A stretch of 49,773 nucleotides of DNA from positions 1-49,773 of the forward strand of contig JANXMS010000206.1 in assembly GCA_025354525.1 (NCBI GenBank). Direction: 5' to 3'. Shown one piece after another: positions 25,361 through 35,540 of this stretch. Each line of letters starts with the position of its first letter. Position 1 is the stretch's first letter. Origin of the DNA: Acidobacteriota bacterium (GTDB taxonomy: Bacteria; Acidobacteriota; Terriglobia; Bryobacterales; Bryobacteraceae). The notes below the pieces were generated by a model. The model ran no database searches. It was not told where the DNA came from and saw only the letters and a program-made list of their open reading frames with translations. A program made the position numbers and the translations under genes.

Positions 25361-28300
25361 TTACTGGATCACCCACGCCCCCATTGCATGCCATCCACTA
25401 TTGGCTCCGCCCAACGTCTGCGTGCCACCATAGATGATCTTCCGCCCCACAAAGCCGGCCTTGAACGTGATTTTCACCGTCAGCGTCATCGTGTTGCCAG
25501 AGATCGATCGACTCGACCCCACCGCGTCCACCCGACATTGGCTCTTCTCTGTGAACCCAGACGTCGCCCCCGCCGTAATGCCGGGCACGATCAGATCGAC
25601 ACCATTATCCTTCACCAAGTAAATCTCATTGGTGCTGTTCACGAAGGCGATATAACAGGCGTTCGAAGCGTCCAGCGCACGGCCAATTAGAATCTGGGAC
25701 GGTTGTAGGTTAGTGCCTGCCGTCGCATCCCGATACGTCAGCGTCAGCGTAGCCGTCGCCCCCGTCCCGGAAGCCGGCGACAACGACACCACCATCGGAT
25801 TGGTCGCCAGCGGCGTCGCAACACCGTAAGCACCCATCGGCTGCCAGTCCGAGTTGTTCTCAGCCAAATCGCGGGCTGCAACATACAGGATCTTCCGGCC
25901 CGCAAACGCCGTCGCGTTAAATTGCACCACCAGCGTCAGCGCCAACGAATTGCCGCTCAACACCGCCGAAGAGCCCGAACCCACAATCGTGCATTGCCCG
26001 TTGGACGTTGTTCCCGATCCATTCAACAGAAGCGAAGTTAAATTGCTGCCATCGTTGGTCACAAGGTACACCGTGTTCAGCGGTCGGGAATACGCAATGT
26101 AGCAAGCGTTTCGGCCGTCCAGGAAGTTATTGATCAGTACGTTCACAATGCCCAGGTCAGCCGCTCCGTCAGGATCAGCCACCGTGAACGTAAACGTCTG
26201 TTGCGTGCCCGACGTCGCCGTCGGAGTAGCCGAGATTACCGTGGGCACCTGCCCGCCCGGAGTGATATTCACCGTATATTTCGTCAGGTACGCAATGAAT
26301 CCACCTGGCGTCGCCGACTGAAATGCGTTCTTGGTTTGGAAGCCAAGCCCGTCCGTGATCCCCGTCACGTAGATGTGACCTCCAGCAGTGGCGGAAATCC
26401 CCCCCCCATAATCCTCACCCGTGCCGCCCAAGTAAGTCGAGAAATCCAACGCATTACCCGCCGGAGTTAGCTTGACAACGAAGACCTCCTGCAGTATCCC
26501 CGCCGAAGGGGCCTGCTGCGAGTCTTTTTGAACGATATCGGTAGAAAACGTCGTCCCGATGAGGGCCAGTCCGCCAGACGGATCCACCGATACTCCCTGA
26601 ATATAATCGTCGGCCGAACCGCCGAGATAAGTCGCGTAGACAAGACTGTTGCCCGCCGGGGAAAGCTTCAACGCGAATCCATCCTGCGATCCACCAATGG
26701 CGCTTCGAAAAGGCGATTGCAAAGAGAGGTCCGACGACTTCGTGGCTCCTCCAGCGTACAAGGCACCCGTCGAATCGATGGCGATGGAGCGAACGGTGTC
26801 CTGGGCCGTACCGCCGAAATGCGTGTAGTACAAAAACGCCGTCCCGGCCGGATTCAGCTTCCCCAACACCCCGTCGTCAGATCGATTCTGCAAAAGTCCA
26901 GGCGGCGCGTTTACCGCCGGATAACTCGGGCGAAGGGCTTGATTGTCCCCACCGAAGTAGATTCCTGTCGCATCCGCCGCAACGGCGCTAAGCACGACAT
27001 CTCCCAAATACGTCACTCCTTGCAAAGCGCTCCCTGCCGGCGTAAACCGGAAAATCACTCCCCGGGCCGCCGATGCATTCAAAACCACTGGTGCCGGAGT
27101 GTACGTCGCTGCACCAGACTGGTAGGCTCCGACGATCATACTCCCGTCCGGAGCCACCGCGATCCCCCGAGATATCGAGCCGTCCACCGAACCAAGATAA
27201 GTCGAGAAAACAAGCTCATTTCCCGCCGGCGATAGCTTCGTCACAACCGTATCACCCACCCCCGGATTGGTCGACACCAAGGTCGATTGGATCGGTGTCT
27301 TCACGGGGAAGTCGGTCGACTGACTGGAGCCCTGTATGTACGCCGCACCTGCCCCGTCGACCGCTAAGGCGTACGGGATTTCCGACGACCCGCCTCCAAG
27401 ATAAGTGGCATAGATCAACTCCGATCCAGCCGCATTGAACTTCGCCACGAATAAGCTGCTATCCGTATGCGCTGACTGAAACGGGCTTACGAACGGAAAC
27501 GAAGCAGTAAACGATTGCCCCAACAGGTAAACCTGTCCCGCCGCATTCGCCACCACCGAATTCCCGGAATTCAGCGACGTTCCCAAATAAGTCGAGTACA
27601 CCACGACCGCCGGATCGATCACCAATGGAAGCGTGCGATCATATCGCGCCAACTCAAATCCCGCACCCTCGTTCGGTCGCAAAGAATACCGGGCTTCAAT
27701 CTTCACCTCCCGACCGTTTACCATCTGGTAAACGTACGGTCGCTGTTGCACCACCTGCCCATACATCGTATCCAGCACCAGGTTCCCTGTCGCATCCACG
27801 GTCATCGACTTCGCGCCGTTCCACGCAATCTCCACCTTCGAAGCGTCCACGCCCGGAGCCACCACTAGGTCATACTCCAGCTTCTTCCCCTTGCCATACC
27901 AAACCAAATCCACGCCGGGTTTAACTCCTCTCGCCGTCGCCGACGCAAACGACGGAACGTCCCGCCTCCACCGCGCCGAATCCTGACCTTGAAAATAGCT
28001 CGTCATCCCCGGCAATGCCTTGCCCGACTCCCACGCCCGGGCGGCACGCGCACCACGCACGCTCATGCGCAGCGTCGTGTAGTCCATCCCGTCTTTCAAT
28101 TCCTTGCCCCGTGCCTTGTACAGCACCAGAACCGACTCCGTATCGGTCAGATACAGGTCATAGCCATTTGAACGCGCCACATAGCGAACCGCCGACGGAA
28201 ACTGCCCCTCGTTCAATTCAAACCGCTGCGGCAACTCGCCTAACGCCTTCTGCGTCGATCGCGGAAGTTCCCCTGGTGCCCACACTTTGCCTACGGGATC

Positions 28301-28399
28301 AATCCCCCGGCGAATCTCTTGCTTACCTGGCGCTGCATTTAAAGTCGCCACTACCGAAAGCGCAAGGGCGCTTAGCGAAAGTTTAACCGAAATCGGCAT
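25361..28399 (-). CDS. Giant secreted SBBP beta-propeller protein
   Basis: A 1012-residue exported protein. After the signal peptide comes a module (about 50-260) starting FELNEGQFPSAVRYVARSNG, of the DUF7948 type. Then come seven or more SBBP repeats (about 265-700) with recurring YSTYLGG and similar strings, forming a beta-propeller. The C terminus has two copies of a roughly 135-residue domain, each with a Cys-Tyr-Ile-Ala motif (NACYIA) and ending GRKI[LI]Y. Such proteins are abundant in Solibacter-type acidobacteria; the role is unknown, possibly surface binding. A GGAGGAACG ribosome-binding site precedes the ATG at 28399. Confidence 0.9.
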   Translation of the reverse strand: MPISVKLSLSALALSVVATLNAAPGKQEIRRGIDPVGKVWAPGELPRSTQKALGELPQRFELNEGQFPSAVRYVARSNGYDLYLTDTESVLVLYKARGKELKDGMDYTTLRMSVRGARAARAWESGKALPGMTSYFQGQDSARWRRDVPSFASATARGVKPGVDLVWYGKGKKLEYDLVVAPGVDASKVEIAWNGAKSMTVDATGNLVLDTMYGQVVQQRPYVYQMVNGREVKIEARYSLRPNEGAGFELARYDRTLPLVIDPAVVVYSTYLGTSLNSGNSVVANAAGQVYLLGQSFTASFPFVSPFQSAHTDSSLFVAKFNAAGSELIYATYLGGGSSEIPYALAVDGAGAAYIQGSSQSTDFPVKTPIQSTLVSTNPGVGDTVVTKLSPAGNELVFSTYLGSVDGSISRGIAVAPDGSMIVGAYQSGAATYTPAPVVLNASAARGVIFRFTPAGSALQGVTYLGDVVLSAVAADATGIYFGGDNQALRPSYPAVNAPPGLLQNRSDDGVLGKLNPAGTAFLYYTHFGGTAQDTVRSIAIDSTGALYAGGATKSSDLSLQSPFRSAIGGSQDGFALKLSPAGNSLVYATYLGGSADDYIQGVSVDPSGGLALIGTTFSTDIVQKDSQQAPSAGILQEVFVVKLTPAGNALDFSTYLGGTGEDYGGGISATAGGHIYVTGITDGLGFQTKNAFQSATPGGFIAYLTKYTVNITPGGQVPTVISATPTATSGTQQTFTFTVADPDGAADLGIVNVLINNFLDGRNACYIAYSRPLNTVYLVTNDGSNLTSLLLNGSGTTSNGQCTIVGSGSSAVLSGNSLALTLVVQFNATAFAGRKILYVAARDLAENNSDWQPMGAYGVATPLATNPMVVSLSPASGTGATATLTLTYRDATAGTNLQPSQILIGRALDASNACYIAFVNSTNEIYLVKDNGVDLIVPGITAGATSGFTEKSQCRVDAVGSSRSISGNTMTLTVKITFKAGFVGRKIIYGGTQTLGGANSGWHAMGAWVIQ

Positions 28400-28473
28400 G
28401 CTCTCGTTCCTCCAATAAAACTCCCCAATCCTTGGGACTTCAGGATATCATGATGGTTTTCCCTTTCCCGCTG

Positions 28474-29505
28474 TTACAGAAGTTGGGTAGAGCCTACAGT
28501 ACTCCCCCCAACCAGTACGCCTCGCAGTCGCTCCGCCGCCGATTCCGGCGTTATATCGCGCTGCGGCCCTCCCAACATCTCGAATCCCACCATAAATTTA
28601 CGCACCGTCGCCGACCGCAACAAAGGCGGGTAATAGTGCCCGTGCCAAGTAAAGTTTTCATACCTCCCCCCGTCCACCGGCCGCTGATGGAAACCCATCG
28701 AATAAGGAAACGGCACTCCAAACAACCCGTCATATCGCTGCCCGATCTCTTTCAGAATTCCCGCCAACGCCCCCTGCTCAACCGCCCGCATTTCATCGAA
28801 CCCCGTAAAGTGCCGCCGCGGCAACAACAACAGCTCAAACGGCCAAACCGCCCAAAACGGCACCACCGCCACGAAGTGATCGTTCGAACAGACCACCCGC
28901 TCACCCTTTCTTAACTCCACCGCCAAGTAGTCCATTAACAATGGCCGCTCCATCGCCCGAACCTCTTTCGCCAACTCATTCGGAACGCTCGCCGTGCACC
29001 AAATTTGCCCATGCGGATGCGCATTGCTGCACCCCATCATCTCCCCCCGATTCTCAAAAATCTGCACCGCCGCAATTCCAGGCTCCGCCCCCAACCCCGC
29101 AAACTCTCGGCACCACAACGCAACCACTTCTTCAATCCCCTCCAACCCCATCCGCGCCAGCGTCAAACTGTGGTCCGGCGAAAAACAAACCACTCGGCAT
29201 CGCCCCGCCTGCGCTTGCGCCACCAACAATCCCCCCTCCGACAGCTCACCCGCCGGCGTCTCCGGATACAGCGCCGCAAAATCGTTTTCAAAAACGTACG
29301 CCCCCTGGTAATCCGGGTTCCGTGCCCCCCCCATCCGCTCATTCCCCGGACATAAGTAACACCCTCGCTCGTACGCTGCCGCAGCCGCCACCGCCACCGC
29401 CTCCACCTGCCCCTGCCACGGTCGCTTCATCCGATGCGGCGACACCAGAACCCAGTCCCCCGTTAACGGGTTAAATCGGCGATGCGGATGGTCGAAGAGC
29501 GACAA
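28474..29505 (-). CDS. galT: Galactose-1-phosphate uridylyltransferase
   Basis: A 343-residue GalT of the Leloir pathway, swapping UMP between UDP-glucose and galactose-1-phosphate. The active-site HPHGQIW lies in [10 protein letters not shown] near residue 160, with the nucleophilic His in the centre. The zinc-site Cys pair is CYLCPGN near residue 52. The start [22 protein letters not shown] is typical of the family. It is downstream of an SRPBCC-protein gene with a 4-nt gap and is probably translated from the same mRNA. No galK or galE is in the window. Confidence 0.93.
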   Translation of the reverse strand: MSLFDHPHRRFNPLTGDWVLVSPHRMKRPWQGQVEAVAVAAAAAYERGCYLCPGNERMGGARNPDYQGAYVFENDFAALYPETPAGELSEGGLLVAQAQAGRCRVVCFSPDHSLTLARMGLEGIEEVVALWCREFAGLGAEPGIAAVQIFENRGEMMGCSNAHPHGQIWCTASVPNELAKEVRAMERPLLMDYLAVELRKGERVVCSNDHFVAVVPFWAVWPFELLLLPRRHFTGFDEMRAVEQGALAGILKEIGQRYDGLFGVPFPYSMGFHQRPVDGGRYENFTWHGHYYPPLLRSATVRKFMVGFEMLGGPQRDITPESAAERLRGVLVGGSTVGSTQLL

Positions 29506-29509
29506 GCCT

Positions 29510-30130
29510 TTACTGTAACGCCTTCGCCGTCGCCGCCAACATCGCCTCTACAGACTCTCGCGGCATGTCCCGCACGAGCGGCTTCACCATCCACCCCAAC
29601 CCATGCGGCACATCTCGCGAAATCGAAATCGATCGGCATTGCACCTTAACGCCGCCCTGCGCCGCAGTAATCGTCCAATACGTGTTCAACCGCCACAAAA
29701 ATCCATGGTCGGCCCCCTCCGACTCTTCCACCTTCGTACTCCGAGACAACACCCGCCACCCGCCTCCCGCCAGCGCCTGATAGTCAACATCGTACTCGGT
29801 GTTCAAAATCACGGTCAGCACTTTATGCCGCTTCAATTGCAAAGCCGCCCTAAACTGGTTCCCCTGCCTCGAAATCAACCGGGATTCCGTCACCTCCGGA
29901 TAAATCTCATGGTAGCGATCATAGTCTTGCAAAAGTTTAACCACCTCCTCCGGAGTCCGGTTCGCAATAAACCTCTCCGCCGACCAGTCGTGGATCAATC
30001 CACCCCTCACCTCCCGGGTCACCCCGACCGTGTCCGCCAGTCGCGACTCCGCATGCTTCACGTAGGCGTCAAACTCCATCCCCGCCCCCACCGGCAGCGA
30101 AAACAGCAACAAAATCAAAGAATTCATCAT
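29510..30130 (-). CDS. Secreted SRPBCC/START-like protein
   Basis: A 206-residue protein with a short signal peptide ([15 protein letters not shown]). The mature part resembles the START/polyketide-cyclase (SRPBCC) fold: a central beta-sheet with alternating hydrophobics and [21 protein letters not shown], a pattern common at the front of these domains. They bind hydrophobic ligands. No catalytic residues are evident. The ATG overlaps the TGA of the broken dehydrogenase gene (ATGA), and galT follows after 4 nt. Confidence 0.8.
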   Translation of the reverse strand: MMNSLILLLFSLPVGAGMEFDAYVKHAESRLADTVGVTREVRGGLIHDWSAERFIANRTPEEVVKLLQDYDRYHEIYPEVTESRLISRQGNQFRAALQLKRHKVLTVILNTEYDVDYQALAGGGWRVLSRSTKVEESEGADHGFLWRLNTYWTITAAQGGVKVQCRSISISRDVPHGLGWMVKPLVRDMPRESVEAMLAATAKALQ

Positions 30131-31040
30131 GCCACCACGTGCCGACGCCTCGGCCCATCAAACAAAGCCAAATTTTCAACCGCCACGCCCATTAACCTCT
30201 CCCGCGCTTCCCTCGTCGACCAGGCAATATGCGGTGTAATCGCGCAATTCCTCGCAGAAAATAGCGGCGATCCTCCAGCCGGCGGCTCCACGCAAAGAAC
30301 GTCGACGCCTGCACCGGCGATCCTTCCCGCGTTTAGAGCATCCCCTAGGTCCTGTTCCACCACCAGCGGTCCGCGCGAGGTGTTCAATAGAAATGCCGAA
30401 GGATTCATTCGATCTAGTTTAGATGCACAAATTGTCCCCCGCGTTTCGGGAAACAGCGGACAATGCAAACTCACGACGTCACTCACCTCCAGCAACTCCT
30501 CCAGCCCAATCCCTCCCGACCACCGATGCATCACCAGCCGCATCCCCATCGCTGCGGCAATCCGTCCAGTCTATGCTCCAATCCGCCCGTACCCAATGCA
30601 ACCAAGCGTCTCCCCGTCAACTCAAAAGCTCCAATCCGCGTTCGCCGACCACTCTCCCGCCTGTACCGCCGTGCTATGCGCCCCCACTTGGTAACACAAC
30701 TCCAGCAACAACCCAATCGTCAACTGTGCCACCGAATCCGTCCCATACGTCGGCACATTCGTCACCACCACGCCCCTCTCCCGCGCCGCCCCCACATCCA
30801 CAACGTTGTACCCCGTCGCCAATACCCCGATGTACCGCAAAGCCCCCGACTCGGCCGGTTCCACCCGCCCCAACGGCGTCTTATTCGTCAGCAAGGCGTC
30901 CGCCCCCCCGCCCGCTCCAACAGCAGCTCCGGCGGCGTCCGGTCGTACACCGTCACCTCTCCCAGCGCCTCCAGCGCCGCCCAACTCAAGTCCCCCGGGT
31001 TCAAAGAATAGCCATCCAAAACGACGATTTTCATGCGCAT
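30127..31040 (-). pseudogene. D-2-hydroxyacid dehydrogenase, frameshifted (glycerate dehydrogenase-like)
   Basis: Read across frames this is a full D-2-hydroxyacid dehydrogenase: MKIVVLDGYSLNPGDLSW, then LTNKTPLG, LRYIGVLATGYNVVDV, GYGRIG, ISPR-equivalent SRGPLVVE and ITPHIAW. Three lesions separate the pieces. The first is a shift in a 7-base C run at 30903-30909. The second is a shift near 30640, after ADWSF. The third is an in-frame TAG at 30571-30573, inside the nucleotide-binding loop after IGA. The N terminus resembles hydroxypyruvate/glycerate dehydrogenases. The start is at 31034 or 31040. The first lesion could be a sequencing error; three together suggest real decay. Confidence 0.85.
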
Positions 31041-31101
31041 TCCCGCGCCCTCTACTCTAACGAAATTGTGGGAGTCGCGGGCCCTGTGGTACAAAGAAAA
31101 T

Positions 31102-31362
31102 ATGGCATATGTGATCGCTGAGCCCTGTGTGGGCACCAAGGACTCCGCTTGCGTAGACGCTTGCCCCGTAGACTGCATTCACCCCAGGAAAGATGACGCC
31201 CGCTTTGAGGAAGTCACCATCCTCAACATCGACCCCGTTGAATGTATCGATTGCGGCGCCTGCGTCCCCGTCTGTCCCGTCTCGGCGATCTTCGCCCTCG
31301 AAGACCTCCCCGAGAAGTGGAACGAGTTCACCAAGATCAACGCCGACTACTTCGGTCGCTAG
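31102..31362 (+). CDS. 7Fe-type ferredoxin
   Basis: An 86-residue ferredoxin with Cys9-x7-Cys17-x3-Cys21-x3-Cys25 and Cys48-x2-Cys51-x2-Cys54-x3-Cys58. This matches the cysteine layout of [3Fe-4S][4Fe-4S] ferredoxins such as FdI of Azotobacter. It carries low-potential electrons in the cytosol; partners are unknown. The ATG at 31102 fits the conserved start MAYVIAEPC. A frame open upstream lacks resemblance to the family. It is divergent from the broken dehydrogenase and its stop shares a CTAG with the convergent decayed gene. Confidence 0.95.
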   Translation: MAYVIAEPCVGTKDSACVDACPVDCIHPRKDDARFEEVTILNIDPVECIDCGACVPVCPVSAIFALEDLPEKWNEFTKINADYFGR

Positions 31363-32110
31363 TTCTCCTTTAAAAACTCAATCACCGCTTTCCCCTTCGG
31401 TTCCCGAACCGATTTCGCAAGGATCAATAAATTCTCGTTGGCCCCTTTGCCAATCCCCAACCCCTCCGGGTTGTCCCCGGGCCATCCACCGCGCCCGGGG
31501 ACGAACACGTGCCCGTACTGTTTCGGACACGCTGTATACTCCACCGCCCTGCCGCACGTTCAAATTCGTCCCCCCCCAATGGAAAGAATCGCCCCGGTTC
31601 TTCGCCACCTGCATGGTGCACCGGCAAAAAGAGCACCTTGGCGAGATCGTCCGCCTCCACGCTGGTAGAACAGATCCATCGCCCGCCCCGCCTCCGGCGT
31701 CAACGCGCCAACGTCGTCCCCCAACATAAACTGCCCCCCGTTCAATGCCAGAAGGGGCGTGCTGATCTGCGCATCCGTCGCCGCCTTATTCATCCTGTAC
31801 GTCCCCGGCCCAACCAGCGGCCGCCCCACCCGCCAACCCAACTCATAACCCACAGCCTCCAGCTACCCCACCAAATGCTCCCGCCCATTCGGAAACAGTT
31901 GCGTATTCCCACCCAGCCAAGCCCTCGGCAACCGATCCCGAATCGCCTTCGCATTCCGCGGCGCTACCTGTCCGTAGGTCTCAACGTTGAACGGATCCCG
32001 CCTACGACCATCCCGACCAACCCGTCGGCACCGTCTCCGGAAGCTTGGCCTTGTACCGCTCGTCTTTACCGTTTCCACGGCACGACCTACCTACCCCGCC
32101 CTAACGCGTC
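31359..32110 (-). pseudogene. Decayed gene of unknown family
   Basis: Protein-like pieces on the minus strand follow one another in different frames: DPFNVETYGQVAPRNAKAIR, then ELGWRVGRPLVGPGTY, ISTPLLALNGGQFMLGDD, LTPEAGRAMDLFYQRG, and finally ACPKQYGHVFVPGRGGWP to a TAG at 31359. At least three frame changes or stops separate them. I do not recognise the family. Together they suggest a gene of about 250 codons or more that no longer works. The strong G bias of its neighbours is kept. Confidence 0.6.
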
Positions 32111-32120
32111 CACCCCCGCA

Positions 32121-33167
32121 TCACAAGGCCGCCGCCACACGATCCCCCATCTCCGTCGTCGATAGCTTCCCGCCCATGTCGCACGTCCGCGCCGTTGTGT
32201 CCGCAAACACCTTGCTCACCGCCGCCCGAATCATGTCCCCGCCCCGCCGCGTCTCCGGATGGTCCAGCCAATCCAGCATCAACGCAACAGACAAAATCGT
32301 CGCCACCGGGTTCGCAATCCCTTTGCCCGCAATATCCGGCGCCGACCCGTGCGAAGGCTGAAACACCGCGTGTTCATCCCCAATGTCCGCCGATGGTGCC
32401 ATTCCCATCCCACCCACGAGCGCCGCCGCCAAATCCGACAGAATATCCCCGAACATGTTCTCCGTCACCATCACATCAAAGCTCTCCGGCCGCTGCACCA
32501 AATACAACGCGCACGCGTCCACGTAAACCCGCTCCGTCGCAATCTCCGGAAACTGCTCCGCAATCTGGTCAAAGATGCTGCGGAAATAAGCCATCGTCGG
32601 CAACACGTTCGCCTTATCGACCAACGTAACTTTCTTCCTTCGTAACGCCGCAATCCGAAACGCCGACCGGATCACCCGCTCCGCTCCCGTCCGCGTGATC
32701 CGCAACTGATCCGTCACTTGGTCTGCTTCCAAGGAATACGGATCCAGCCGCGAAACAAACAACCCCTCGGTGGATTCCCGCACCAATGCAAAATCAATCA
32801 CCGTCTTGCCTTTGATCGGCGTATCGTCCGCATGGTACAACATAATCGGCCGCAGCCCACAGTACAAGTCCAGCTTCTCCCGAATGTCGATCTGCGGTGC
32901 CATCTCCCGTCCATCCGGCCACCGTACATTCGGAATCCCCATCGCCCCCAACAAAATCGTCGAGTGCTTCGCGATCTCCGCAAACGTCTCCGGCGGCAGC
33001 GGATCCCCGCTCCGCAAAAATTCCCCTGCCCCCACCGAAAACTCCTTCGTCGAAAAGGTAACTCCAGTGAGCTTGGCTTCCACCGCCCGCAGCACCTTCA
33101 ACCCCTCAACCACCACATCGGGACCAATCCCATCACCCGGCAGCACAGCAATCGGAAAATTCGGCAT
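32121..33167 (-). CDS. Isocitrate/isopropylmalate dehydrogenase family protein
   Basis: A 348-residue enzyme of the beta-decarboxylating dehydrogenase family. The start PIAVLPGDGIGP, the substrate loop RESTEGLF, the Lys-containing DKANVLP, the metal site VTENMFGDILSDLAA and the NAD-binding HGSAPDIAGKGIANP are all present. RESTEGLF differs from the loop usual in 3-isopropylmalate dehydrogenase, so tartrate or another hydroxyacid dehydrogenase is possible. Length is complete. It stands alone between two decayed regions, without leuC/leuD nearby, so a role in leucine synthesis is not supported by context. Confidence 0.88.
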   Translation of the reverse strand: MPNFPIAVLPGDGIGPDVVVEGLKVLRAVEAKLTGVTFSTKEFSVGAGEFLRSGDPLPPETFAEIAKHSTILLGAMGIPNVRWPDGREMAPQIDIREKLDLYCGLRPIMLYHADDTPIKGKTVIDFALVRESTEGLFVSRLDPYSLEADQVTDQLRITRTGAERVIRSAFRIAALRRKKVTLVDKANVLPTMAYFRSIFDQIAEQFPEIATERVYVDACALYLVQRPESFDVMVTENMFGDILSDLAAALVGGMGMAPSADIGDEHAVFQPSHGSAPDIAGKGIANPVATILSVALMLDWLDHPETRRGGDMIRAAVSKVFADTTARTCDMGGKLSTTEMGDRVAAAL

Positions 33168-34112
33168 AAACCGTATAATATCAGCCTCCCCTCATAGCTT
33201 TTTTCGACGACCTCTTTTTGGACCAAACTCAACCGCCCCACCCCTCCCGTCTTCAACCAAAAGCTAAGCGACCTCTTCGCCAGCGGCCAAGTCAAACTCG
33301 AATCTGCCCCCGTCCGGCAACCCCTCACTGCCTCCCTCCGCGACATCCAAGTCCAGATCTTCACTCATCCAGACTTCAATTACGATCACGATCAACCCGC
33401 CGAAGAGATCCCCGGGCCGCGTACTCTGGCCAAACCTCGCCAACCGTCACGATTACGACGCTGTCGCCATCAATCCCCACAGCGGACGCACCACTTAGGG
33501 CCCCCCCAGTCCCTTCCCCCTCCCAGGCCGAACTCGCGCTCTCTCTCGATCTCACCAACCTCTCTCGGCAAGGCCGCAAACCCATCACCGCCCCCCTCGA
33601 CTCCACCAAATCCTCTGTGCCGCGGCGATGGCCGAAAAGCTGAGAAACGCCGAACGCTGGGTCCCGGCCCGCACCGAAATCCTAGCCCTCATCCCCGGCC
33701 AGCAAACCCAAAGCCCCGCACCGCCCTTGGTTCCTCCGCCTGAACCCCCAGTACGCCCACCGAGCCTGGGTCCGCCGGGCGGTCAGTTGAGCCATCCGAC
33801 TCAGCCCGCCCGGTTCAAACAACCCGTCGCAGAATGGCCCTGGGCCTCGGCATCGCCGCCCCTGCCATAGCGGCTTTCCCAAGTCCGGGCTGGAAGCGCT
33901 GAGGCAAACGCCCTACGGCAAACCAACCACCCCCCCCCAATCTCTACCGAAAAGCCCGCGACCATCGCCGACCTGCTCCAGAGCAGCTCCGAAGTCTGCC
34001 GACCCGGCGGCAGCCCGGAAGGCGTGGCGGCCACCCCGCCCAGCGGCTCGACGCACCCCGGCTCCGTTCCCGCCACAGACTTCCTCGCCATGGCCGACAA
34101 AGTCATCGCCAC
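33168..34112 (+). pseudogene. Decayed coding DNA, no intact gene
   Basis: About 0.94 kb without a convincing complete gene. Pieces of protein-like sequence appear in changing plus-strand frames: SDLFASGQVKLESAPVRQP, VAINPHSGRTT, ELALSLDLTNLSRQGRKPI, AEKLRNAERWVPARTEIL, then FLRLNPQYAHRAWVRRAVS and ALGLGIAAPAIAAFPSPGW. Stops and frame changes fall between them. I do not recognise the family. The base composition (very C-rich plus strand) matches the neighbouring genes. A single frame near 33950-34130 (ATIADLLQSSSEVC) may be its last part. Confidence 0.5.
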
Positions 34113-35540
34113 TCAGGTCCCGCAAAAAGTCTTATACCCCACGTTCCCATCCGCCGCCGGCCCCGCATACCCCTCCCTCCCCGGTCGCTCCGTAAACGGC
34201 TCCGCCAACACATCGCACAGCGTAGCAAACGGCCCAAAATCCTCCCGCTCCGTCGCCGCCGCCAACGCCGCCTCCACCTGATGATTCCGCGCGATATACA
34301 CCGGATTCACCCGATCCATCGCCTCTCCCCGCATCTCCACCGTCGCTCCCTCCCTCGCCAACCGCGCCCGCCACCGCTCCCCCCACGCCCCCAACTCCAC
34401 CCCCCGCGCCAACCCCCGAAATGTCTGTGTATAGTCCAATCCACCCGTCTCCATCGTCTGAAGCAACCCCCGAGCCAACTCCGCGTCCCCCGCCTCCTCG
34501 GTCACCAATCCCAACTTAGCCCGCATCCCCCGCTCCCAATAGCGTTCATATAAATCACCAAACCGCTGCAACTCCGCCGTCGCCACCTCGACATCCCCAC
34601 CAACCAAGGGCAGCAGCGTCTCCGCAAACCGAGTCAAATTCCACAGCGCAATCTCCGGCTGTTGCCCATACGCATACCGCCCACCCCGATCAATCGAACT
34701 AAACACCGTCAACGCCCGATACTGATCGACAAACGCGCAAGGCCCATAGTCAATCGTCTCCCCCGAAATCGCCATATTGTCCGTATTCATCACCCCATGA
34801 ATAAACCCAATGTGCATCCACCGCGCGATCAACGAAGCCTGCGCATCAATCACCGCACCCAACAACCCCACATAGCCTTGGACCCCCGGATAGTGCCGTC
34901 GAATCGTATAGTCGGCTAACTGCCGCAGCTTTTCCGTCTCCCCCCGCGCCGCGAAGAATTGAAACGTGCCCACTCGAATATGGCTCGCCGCCACCCGCGT
35001 CAGCACCGCCCCCGGCAGCGGCTGCTCCCGATACACCATCTCCCCCGTCGTCACCGCCGCCAAAGCTCGCGTCGTCGGCACCCCCAAACCATGCATCGCC
35101 TCGCCCAGCAGATACTCCCGCAGCACCGGCCCCAGCGCCGCCTTCCCATCCCCGCCTCGCGAGAACGCCGTCCGCCCCGAACCCTTCAACTGAATATCCC
35201 GCCGCTGCCCGTGGACGTCGATCATCTCGCCCAGCAGCAGCGCCCGCCCATCGCCCAACTGCGGCACGAAGTGGCCGAACTGATGCCCCGCATAAGCCTG
35301 CGCCAACACCATCGCCCCTTCCGGCACCGTATTCCCGGCGAAAATCGCCGCCCCGGCCTCGGAGTCGAGCGCCTCCCCATCCAGCCCTAACTCGGCCGCC
35401 AGCCCCCGGTTCAACCGAACCATCCGAGGAGCCGGAACCTGCGCCGCCGCCCCCGGAGCATAGCAGCCAACCAGTTCCCGTGCATAACTGTTATCGAACG
35501 CGAATAAATTGTGTCTCAAACCAAAGTATAGTATCTGCAT
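34113..35540 (-). CDS. selO: Protein adenylyltransferase SelO (YdiU family)
   Basis: A 475-residue pseudokinase-fold enzyme that transfers AMP from ATP to protein hydroxyl groups. The family signatures are YAGHQFGHFVPQLGDGRA, the lysine in LKGSGRTAFSR, HGVMNTDNM and DYGPCAF. The last residues are TFCGT, the Cys form of the penultimate redox residue that is selenocysteine in some animals. The called ATG at 35540 sits head-to-head with the next gene's ATG inside GCATGC; a TTG at 35519, five nt after a minus-strand TATACT, is an alternative start. Confidence 0.92.
   Translation of the reverse strand: MQILYFGLRHNLFAFDNSYARELVGCYAPGAAAQVPAPRMVRLNRGLAAELGLDGEALDSEAGAAIFAGNTVPEGAMVLAQAYAGHQFGHFVPQLGDGRALLLGEMIDVHGQRRDIQLKGSGRTAFSRGGDGKAALGPVLREYLLGEAMHGLGVPTTRALAAVTTGEMVYREQPLPGAVLTRVAASHIRVGTFQFFAARGETEKLRQLADYTIRRHYPGVQGYVGLLGAVIDAQASLIARWMHIGFIHGVMNTDNMAISGETIDYGPCAFVDQYRALTVFSSIDRGGRYAYGQQPEIALWNLTRFAETLLPLVGGDVEVATAELQRFGDLYERYWERGMRAKLGLVTEEAGDAELARGLLQTMETGGLDYTQTFRGLARGVELGAWGERWRARLAREGATVEMRGEAMDRVNPVYIARNHQVEAALAAATEREDFGPFATLCDVLAEPFTERPGREGYAGPAADGNVGYKTFCGT

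Noticed and set aside
31863-32078. Stand-alone small gene in the decayed zone
   Set aside because: It is one piece of a broken longer frame, continuing in another frame after its stop.
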